Positions 58,710 through 64,000 of a stretch of DNA of 64,000 bases are shown in pieces; positions within the stretch are counted from its first letter, which is position 1, and every line of letters starts with the position of its first letter. The position numbers and the translations under genes are program-made. The stretch is from Algisphaera agarilytica. Lineage in GTDB: Bacteria; Planctomycetota; Phycisphaerae; Phycisphaerales; Phycisphaeraceae. Where the stretch lies: NCBI RefSeq assembly GCF_014207595.1, contig NZ_JACHGY010000001.1:744001-808000 (forward strand), given 5' to 3'. Under the pieces are notes generated by a model. That model was given only the letters and a program-made list of their open reading frames with translations. It did not search any database and had not been told where the DNA came from.

Positions 58710-60104
58710 TCACGGATTCGTCGGCCGCACAATCTTCACCCCCCGAATCACAAATGCGTGATCCAGGATCGCCGTGATGTCCGGTGTATCGCTCGCCACA
58801 TCCGGCGCAGGCTCGAACACCAGATCCACCAACGTGCCGTCTTCCCATTCGTCGGGCACCGCCCCGCCGATGCCGAAGCCGTGGTTCCCCACCGTTTGCG
58901 TAGAGGCCACCGTACTGAGCTTCCACTTCTGTTCGCCGCGTTGCATATACAGCTGATAAGCCAGATCAACCGGAATGGAAGACCAATCCAGCATGGCGTT
59001 GATGCCGTAGGTGTTCACCGTGAGTTCGCCATCTCGCAGTTCGACCGCCTGCTCGACCTGCGCCGCCAACGCGGGGTCGTGGATCATGGCAATCGGGTCG
59101 CCGCCTTCGGGGACGTATTCAAACCTAACCGGATGCGGCTCGGTCCAATGGACCAGCAGCGGACCGTTTTGTCCGTCGGTGATGCGGACAGGCACCTCAG
59201 CAACCATCTCGTGAACCCCGAGCCCCAGGCCGCGCGGCAGGCCGTAGCTCGGCGCCAGCGAGGTCCCGCTCCAGCCCGAACTACTACTGCCTCCACCCCG
59301 GGTAGCGCTAAGGCTGCCGCCGCTGGACATGCCTAACGGATAGCGCTGCGTATCCATGACGATCACCGGAGGATCGAGGTGACCGTACAGACCCGCCGCA
59401 TAAGACGGCCCGAACTCGCGCCGTTTAAAGCGGATCGGCACCGACTCCCCCACATGTGTTTTAGCCCGAACCTCGACGGAAAATTCGATCCATGAGCGCC
59501 CAATAATTTCATGCTCGGCCGGCGTGCCTACACCCCGGCGTAGCAGCTCAACCGCAAGGTCATCCCAAGCATTCCCGATGGCTACGTTAGTCAACAACGG
59601 ATTACCCGCCGGGCCGTACGCGACCGCGTCATCCATCAGCCGTTCCAGGGCGGTGTTGCTGAGTTGGCCGTTCTTCAGCCGCACAGTCATTTCACTCAGC
59701 GCCACCCCCGCCGCGCTGGACGAACCCGATCTGGCTTCCCAACGCAGGAGCCAGACCGGCTTGTACTTCGCAAGCTGCTCCGCGCCGTAATTCTGATACC
59801 CCCACACCCCCGCGCCGCCCAGCGACGCGAGCATCAACAACACCCCCGCCAACACCAACACCGGCCGGCGTTTGCGATTCCCCACAAGCGGCTCGCGCCG
59901 CGTCCCGCACTCCGGGCATTTGGGGTGTTTGTCGGGGATCGGCTCGTGGGTGCCGACCAGGTCGAAGCCGCAGCCGCGGCAGATCGGGTGGTCATCAATC
60001 CGCTTGCCGCGTCGCCCCGCAATCAGCAGCAATAGCCCCGGCAGGAAGCCGATGATCACGACCCACACAATGAACCACGGGAACCCGGCGGACGCCTGAG
60101 ACAT
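58710..60104 (-). CDS. Zinc-ribbon membrane protein, unknown function
   Basis: A 464-residue protein. It has a membrane helix at about 10-28, then CRGCGFDLVGT...CPECGTRRE (four Cys, a zinc ribbon at about 42-68), and a second helix near 82-102. The rest is a 360-residue outer or cytoplasmic region. Membrane-anchored zinc-ribbon proteins of this layout are common in Phycisphaerae, but their role is unknown. It lies 23 bases upstream of the previous gene on the same strand. Confidence 0.8.
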   Translation of the reverse strand: MSQASAGFPWFIVWVVIIGFLPGLLLLIAGRRGKRIDDHPICRGCGFDLVGTHEPIPDKHPKCPECGTRREPLVGNRKRRPVLVLAGVLLMLASLGGAGVWGYQNYGAEQLAKYKPVWLLRWEARSGSSSAAGVALSEMTVRLKNGQLSNTALERLMDDAVAYGPAGNPLLTNVAIGNAWDDLAVELLRRGVGTPAEHEIIGRSWIEFSVEVRAKTHVGESVPIRFKRREFGPSYAAGLYGHLDPPVIVMDTQRYPLGMSSGGSLSATRGGGSSSSGWSGTSLAPSYGLPRGLGLGVHEMVAEVPVRITDGQNGPLLVHWTEPHPVRFEYVPEGGDPIAMIHDPALAAQVEQAVELRDGELTVNTYGINAMLDWSSIPVDLAYQLYMQRGEQKWKLSTVASTQTVGNHGFGIGGAVPDEWEDGTLVDLVFEPAPDVASDTPDITAILDHAFVIRGVKIVRPTNP

Positions 60105-60111
60105 GCAAACA

Positions 60112-60138
60112 GTTTAGCGGGCGACGCGCAGCGTCCCG
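60112..60138 (+). repeat. REP-like repeat, family 2
   Basis: GTTTAGCGGGCGACGCGCAGCGTCCCG, just upstream of the zinc-ribbon gene start (60104). Confidence 0.6.
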
Positions 60139-60215
60139 AGGATTTCACGTATGCAATCGTCCCGGTTTTGCGATTAGACGAGCGCGAGGACAATCCCCGC
60201 GGCTAACAACACGTA

Positions 60216-60566
60216 TCAACCGCCCGCGGGTTTGGCGGGGTAGCCCTTGGCCTTGAGCATCTCGACCAAGCGGTCGCGGTGGTCGCCCTGGACTTCGAGG
60301 CCGTCGGCCGTCACGGTGCCGCCCGCCGAGCAGGTCTTTTTGATCTGCTTCAGCAGTGCGGGGAGATCGGTGGCCTGTGCATCCAAACCGCGGACCACGG
60401 TCGTCCACTTGCCTCGGCGTTTCTCACGCTGCACCCGCGCGGGCTGATCCTGCGGCCGACAGACCGCACCCGAGCCGTCACGCGGGCAGGCGCAGTCAGC
60501 GACCGCTTCGCTGCAGTGTTCGCAGGTGACGGGTTGTTCGAGCGCGGTGCCGTCGAAGAGTCCCAT
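60216..60566 (-). CDS. SUI1/eIF1-type translation factor (YciH-like)
   Basis: A 116-residue protein. The C-terminal half (about 45-112) is the SUI1 fold with TTVVRGLDAQATDLPALLKQ, KKTCSAGGTV and GDHRDRLVEMLKAKGYPAKPAGG. The N-terminal third has Cys in CEHCSEAVADCACP, a possible zinc site. Bacterial SUI1 proteins influence start-codon choice. It ends a four-gene minus-strand block starting with the 61972 gene. Confidence 0.9.
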   Translation of the reverse strand: MGLFDGTALEQPVTCEHCSEAVADCACPRDGSGAVCRPQDQPARVQREKRRGKWTTVVRGLDAQATDLPALLKQIKKTCSAGGTVTADGLEVQGDHRDRLVEMLKAKGYPAKPAGG

Positions 60567-60600
60567 GGGTGTTGGCTCCGCGGGGGCGTGGCTTGAAGGA

Positions 60601-60915
60601 TCAGGCTTCGAGCGAGTCGTAGATCACGACCTTGGCCCAGGTGTCCTTGAAGTTCTCGATGAACTGGGTGTGGAGGGTGTCGTCGGCCGACTGGTAGCGG
60701 TCGTGGTCTTCGACGCTGTTGAAGCCGCAGACGAGCTGAATGTCGTAGCTGTTGTCGACCACCGGGCGGTCCGTGCCCGCGGGCACTCCGACCCGGCAGG
60801 ACGCGACGTTGGGGCTTTCGCCCAAACCCTTGAGGGCCTCGACGAGGGCAGCGCGACGCTCATCGCTGACATCGGGCTGCAACCAGAAATGCACGGCGTG
60901 GACGAATGGATTCAT
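60601..60915 (-). CDS. Dabb (stress-responsive A/B barrel) protein
   Basis: A 104-residue protein of the Dabb fold: MNPFVHAVHFWLQPDVSDER, LVEALKGLGESPNVA and YDIQLVCGFNSVEDHDRYQ are the family landmarks. These small dimeric barrel proteins have various, mostly unknown roles. The ATG at 60915 is preferred to one 18 bases upstream. It starts 5 bases after the stop of the TVP38 gene. Confidence 0.85.
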   Translation of the reverse strand: MNPFVHAVHFWLQPDVSDERRAALVEALKGLGESPNVASCRVGVPAGTDRPVVDNSYDIQLVCGFNSVEDHDRYQSADDTLHTQFIENFKDTWAKVVIYDSLEA

Positions 60916-60919
60916 GCGT

Positions 60920-61666
60920 TTACTGTACCGCATCCATCGCGGCCTGAGGAGCCTGGGCCGTGGGGGTTTGCTCGGGGGCCAGCCGCCGCAGCGTGTTCAA
61001 AGCCACCCAGCCCATCGAGAACAGAACCAGCACCGTCGCCGCCACGCCGACCGCGAGCCACCCCCAGCCGCCGGGCTTGGTCATCTCCAGCTTCTCCAAC
61101 CCCGCCCCCAGCGCCGCGACCGCCGCGACCCGTGGCGCGAGGCCCAGTGCGGTGCCCCAGATGAACGCCCCGAGGCGCACCCTGAACGCCGCCGCCAGGA
61201 CATTGGTTGCGCCGTACGGCACGACCGGCGAGAGCCGCAGCAAGCCCACCAGCCACCCCGCTCGCCAGGCCGAGGAACGGGTGATCGCTTCGCACACCGC
61301 GGCGCCTTTCGGGTATTTCTCCGCCCAGGCCAACGCGCCCGGGCCCGCCAACTTGCCGCCCACGACATAGCCCAACGGCGAAGCCAACGTCGCCGCCAAC
61401 AACGCCACCGCCGCGCCCACCGGAAAGCCCAACGACCAGCCGCACACCAGCGAAAGCACGTGGGTCGGCATGAGCCACAACCCGCAGCAAACCGTGCCGA
61501 TGACCAACAGCATCACCGCGATCGGCAACCCGCCGTCACGCAGTTCGTCGGACCAGCCGATCAACACCCCCAAAGCCACCGCCCCGCCCAGCCCCGCAAG
61601 CACGGCGGCCATGAACATGATCACCGCGGGTCGGCCGAGTTCTCGGATGGTCTGCTTGGTGCTCAT
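60920..61666 (-). CDS. TVP38/TMEM64 family membrane protein
   Basis: A 248-residue polytopic protein of the TVP38/DedA superfamily, with about six helices. GWSLGFPVGAAVALLAATLA is near 78 and the family motif LRLSPVVPYGATNVLAAAF near residue 140. The C-terminal tail is Pro/Ala-rich. Such proteins are linked to membrane lipid or ion homeostasis. It lies 9 bases from the previous gene on the same strand. Confidence 0.85.
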   Translation of the reverse strand: MSTKQTIRELGRPAVIMFMAAVLAGLGGAVALGVLIGWSDELRDGGLPIAVMLLVIGTVCCGLWLMPTHVLSLVCGWSLGFPVGAAVALLAATLASPLGYVVGGKLAGPGALAWAEKYPKGAAVCEAITRSSAWRAGWLVGLLRLSPVVPYGATNVLAAAFRVRLGAFIWGTALGLAPRVAAVAALGAGLEKLEMTKPGGWGWLAVGVAATVLVLFSMGWVALNTLRRLAPEQTPTAQAPQAAMDAVQ

Positions 61667-61675
61667 CGCCGAAGT

Positions 61676-61972
61676 CTAGCGCTTCACCCGCAGCCAGAGC
61701 CACATGGCCAACCAGAACAACAGGTTCGCGGCGAAGAACTGAAACACCAGCAGCACCACGAAGTTGCCGATCGGCGAATACAGGATCTCGGTGAGCGGGT
61801 CGTTGGTCGTGACCTGGGCCGCGAGGTTTTCCTCCGGCTCACGCACCGCGTACCACCCCGCCCACCACGTCAACGGGATCATCACCGCCACGATCGAGCC
61901 GATGGCGATCCAGTAGGTGCGTCGGCTCACCGACTCAAACACACGGGGACGGGGCGTTTTTTCATTGGCCAT
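61676..61972 (-). CDS. Small two-helix membrane protein
   Basis: A 98-residue protein with hydrophobic segments at about 21-43 and 68-92. A KTPRPR stretch precedes the first. No family recognised. It starts the block that runs into TVP38, Dabb and SUI1, with 9-base spacing to TVP38. I use ATG 61972. Confidence 0.65.
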   Translation of the reverse strand: MANEKTPRPRVFESVSRRTYWIAIGSIVAVMIPLTWWAGWYAVREPEENLAAQVTTNDPLTEILYSPIGNFVVLLVFQFFAANLLFWLAMWLWLRVKR

Positions 61973-61992
61973 GGATACATTCCAAACTGCCC

Positions 61993-62063
61993 TTAGCCCC
62001 GGGCTCTGCCCGGGGGGGGCTGGCGCTCTCACCATCTTGCCCCCGGGCAGAGCCCAGGGCTAA
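61993..62063. repeat. Paired inverted repeat (family 3)
   Basis: TTAGCCCCGGGCTCTGCCCGGGG and, after a spacer, GCCCCCGGGCAGAGCCCAGGGCTAA (62039-62063; one base differs from perfect). It lies 21 bases upstream of the previous gene's start. Confidence 0.75.
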
Positions 62064-62083
62064 GGGAGAACATTCCGAAGCGA

Positions 62084-62488
62084 TTACTTCGAGCCGCCGA
62101 GGAACTTCTCGGCCAGCGTCGCCAGGTCGCCGCCGCCCTTGGCTTCGAGGAACTCCATGACCTTGGGCAGGAACTGCGTGACCATCGACGCGTCGAGCCC
62201 GAGCTTGTCGAAACCGCCCGCCAGCGAGGCGACGCCCTCAAACTTCTCGCCGCCGAGCGCCCCGGCGATCGAGCCGACCACGCTCATGAGGCCACCGCCC
62301 GAACCCTCGCCGCCCTCGGCTGCGCCGTCCGCCAATGCCTCGGCCCCGGGCACCGCTTCTTTGATCTTCTCGAAGTCTTCGCCGCCGAGCTGATCCTTGA
62401 ACAGCTTCATGATCAAACCCAGACCGCCCTCGGCCTGCTTCTCGTCGATCCCCAGTTCCGCCGTTAGCTTCGCGATCAATTCCTGCAT
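62084..62488 (-). CDS. DUF2780 family protein
   Basis: A 134-residue soluble helical protein: MQELIAKLTAELGIDEKQAE at the start, a Gly-rich middle (DGAAEGGEGSGGGLM), and LGLDASMVTQFLPKVMEFLE near 108 are family segments (VcgC/VcgE-like). The function is unknown. It is flanked by family-3 repeat pairs on both sides. Confidence 0.85.
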   Translation of the reverse strand: MQELIAKLTAELGIDEKQAEGGLGLIMKLFKDQLGGEDFEKIKEAVPGAEALADGAAEGGEGSGGGLMSVVGSIAGALGGEKFEGVASLAGGFDKLGLDASMVTQFLPKVMEFLEAKGGGDLATLAEKFLGGSK

Positions 62489-62547
62489 CGTGGCCCTCTC
62501 GTGGTAGTGATTTGGGTTGTGATAAATGGACGAATCAATTTCAAAAT

Positions 62548-62616
62548 TTAGCCCCGGGCTTTGCCCGGGGACCCGGCGTTTTTACCCCATCGCCCCCGGG
62601 CAGAGCCCGGGGCTAA
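62548..62616. repeat. Paired inverted repeat (family 3)
   Basis: TTAGCCCCGGGCTTTGCCCGGGG and the inverted GCCCCCGGGCAGAGCCCGGGGCTAA at 62592-62616, with a spacer of about 20 bases. It is between DUF2780 and PpnP. Confidence 0.75.
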
Positions 62617-62635
62617 TGGGCAGACGCCGCATGCT

Positions 62636-62917
62636 TCAACGGAAACGGCAGAGGTATGCCGTGGGCGCTTCGACCTGCACGACGAACGCGCTGTCGCCGG
62701 GCACATCAAATTGATACCCCGCCGGGTATTGGGCAAACGCATCTCGGCCCGGCAGCTTCACCATCAAGCAGCCGGTGATCACCGACATCGTCTCGGGCGC
62801 CGCGGTGTTGAACGTGTACTCGCCGGGCAGCATCACGCCAACGGTGGCCTTGCCCTCGGCGTCTTCGTATCCGAGCGAGCGGACGTGGTCATCGAAATAG
62901 GTGTTGGGTTGGATCAT
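62636..62917 (-). CDS. ppnP: Pyrimidine/purine nucleoside phosphorylase
   Basis: A 93-residue cupin-fold enzyme. TYFDDHVRSLGYEDAEGKAT, GVMLPGEYTFNTAAPETMSVI and GYQFDVPGDSAFVVQ match the YaiE/PpnP family. It splits nucleosides with phosphate to give the base and ribose-1-phosphate. I start at ATG 62917. The usual length is about 94 residues. Confidence 0.93.
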   Translation of the reverse strand: MIQPNTYFDDHVRSLGYEDAEGKATVGVMLPGEYTFNTAAPETMSVITGCLMVKLPGRDAFAQYPAGYQFDVPGDSAFVVQVEAPTAYLCRFR

Positions 62918-63039
62918 CGTAGACTTCCTGTTTTTCAACATGCCGGGCGTTCCGGATGTATCCTCACATCATAGTGGTCTGGCTACACAACTGTTCGTAA
63001 CCTGCTTGCTGTTTGTATCCACTTTCCGAGGAAGATGTC

Positions 63040-63585
63040 GTGCAATCACCAATCCGTCGCAGAACCGCATCGCTACTTTTGTGCCTTTTCGCAATCGTTT
63101 TTTCTGGCTGCACCGACCCCAGCGACAACGCATTCATCTCAGCCAATCTTTTGTTTCCTCCCGCCAAAACGATGGGGCCGGATTGCACGGTAAGCGATTC
63201 ATCGGATAACACCGCGATCGCGATCGCGACCGGAACCTATCAACCGCCGGCCGGGGCAGCCTCTCCCTCGATCTGGGGGCACCTCCAGTGCCAGTACAAA
63301 AACCCCGACGTGCTCGTCACCGTTCGCATGCAGTCAGACGCAGACGCAGCAAAAAAACAACACGAGGACTTTCTTCAGCAGATGGGTGAGATGTCCAGCC
63401 TGAAAGACTACGACACCTCGAGCATGAAACGATATGGAGCCGGCGGAGCAACGTGGAAAGATCCGTTCGCGCACGGCGCCTACTTCCGCTACGGCAATCT
63501 GCTGGTCTCACTCAGCGGGGATTCACCCCAAGAGTTGCAGGACGTCGCTGCGAAACTGGTTAGCCATAATCAATCTTCACCGTAG
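63040..63585 (+). CDS. Hypothetical lipoprotein
   Basis: A 181-residue predicted lipoprotein. The signal peptide begins with RRR, then SLLLCLFAIVFSGC as lipobox (Cys near residue 24). The mature part is soluble, with no recognised domain. GAGG before a GTG at 63040 gives a sound start. An ATG at 63013 adds nine residues and has a poor site. It is divergent from PpnP. Confidence 0.75.
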   Translation: MQSPIRRRTASLLLCLFAIVFSGCTDPSDNAFISANLLFPPAKTMGPDCTVSDSSDNTAIAIATGTYQPPAGAASPSIWGHLQCQYKNPDVLVTVRMQSDADAAKKQHEDFLQQMGEMSSLKDYDTSSMKRYGAGGATWKDPFAHGAYFRYGNLLVSLSGDSPQELQDVAAKLVSHNQSSP

Positions 63586-63594
63586 ATCGCCGAC

Positions 63595-64000
63595 TCAGAT
63601 AATCGAATCGTTCTTCGACAGCCCGTGTGCCTCGGCGGTGTTGAGCTGGACCAGCGTCTCCTTGGGCGCTACCTCTTTGGCTTCATCCGGGTCGACATAG
63701 TCGCTGTGGCAGGAGGCTTTGCCGGAATCGTCCTTGGCGGTGAGCTTACCCTTGGCTTTGGCGGCGAGCTTGTGGATCTCTTCGGGGCTGAGGTGTCCGC
63801 GTTGTTCGAGGATCTGTTGCTGCTCGGGGGTGAGGCCGGGCGACTTCTTGGTCTTGCCGCGGTCGAAGCCGTCGGCTTTGCCGCTGGCCCATTCCTGGAT
63901 CTCCTTGGAGATGCGGACGCTGCACCAGTCGTGGCCGCACATCGCGCAGAAGTCGGTGTCGACGTCGAGGTCTTCATCGTGGAAGGCCCGGGCGGTGTCG
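63595..64000 (-). CDS. thiC: Phosphomethylpyrimidine synthase, C-terminal part (cut by window edge)
   Basis: The visible 134 residues begin with DTARAFHDEDLDVDTDFCAM, which leads into the Fe-S motif CAMCGHDWC (spacing CxxCxxxxC) that binds the 4Fe-4S cluster of this radical SAM enzyme. The enzyme turns aminoimidazole ribotide into the pyrimidine of thiamin. After the cluster motif come over 100 more residues, including a charged segment with DDSGKASCHSDYVDPDEA, a longer tail than I expect for many ThiC proteins. The rest of the gene is outside the window. Confidence 0.9.
   Translation of the reverse strand, partial: DTARAFHDEDLDVDTDFCAMCGHDWCSVRISKEIQEWASGKADGFDRGKTKKSPGLTPEQQQILEQRGHLSPEEIHKLAAKAKGKLTAKDDSGKASCHSDYVDPDEAKEVAPKETLVQLNTAEAHGLSKNDSII

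Overview
The window reads as a chromosome segment of a planctomycete, most likely class Phycisphaerae. The evidence is a prepilin-like protein with the class-typical N-terminus, an iduronate-type sulfatase, a MoxR/DUF58/ABC cluster, an ECF sigma gene next to a YfbK-type von Willebrand protein, GC-rich coding with long antisense open frames, and several families of palindromic REP-like repeats. No database search was possible; all family names come from motif reading.

Layout. (1) 1-7213, minus strand: a tightly overlapping operon of coiled-coil membrane protein, MoxR ATPase, membrane protein, ABC ATPase, ABC permease and DUF58 protein (cut by the window edge). (2) 7528-26799: a 19.3 kb integrated mobile element bounded by 16-bp direct repeats, inserted in the 3' end of tRNA-Glu(UUC). 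It carries a five-gene RND metal-efflux operon (minus strand), a serine recombinase, a primase-polymerase, a degenerate HNH protein, a 1356-residue protein resembling a podovirus DNA-ejection (internal virion) protein with a zinc-protease motif, an excisionase-like HTH protein and a tyrosine integrase. I see no capsid, portal, terminase or tail gene, so it looks like a phage satellite or a decayed or hijacking element with metal-resistance cargo. (3) 27391-40191: an FHA/VWA membrane protein, a LuxR/GAF regulator, nuoA, thyA-folA, a prepilin-like protein, a sulfatase, a K+ channel, a DUF456 protein and a REP-associated transposase with its REPs. (4) 40217-48656: rpoC and rpoB (minus strand). 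(5) 49002-54561: ECF sigma factor, a large anti-sigma/STN/VWA fusion, and an HtrA protease. (6) 54681-64000: lipid kinase, SlyX, nucleoside transporter, parvulin, SUI1, Dabb, TVP38, DUF2780, PpnP, a lipoprotein and the C-terminus of ThiC, interspersed with paired REP-like repeats.

The most notable result is at the element ends. The integrase frame runs straight through the att core at the right end, and the sequence just inside the left att core continues the same frame for 73 codons with an integrase-like C-terminus. The excised circle would therefore encode a 499-residue integrase, while the integrated form encodes 442 residues with a 16-residue tail read from antisense tRNA. The insertion also moves the tRNA's own terminator 19 kb away (7484-7512), and the element supplies a replacement terminator inside the integrase gene (26741-26776).
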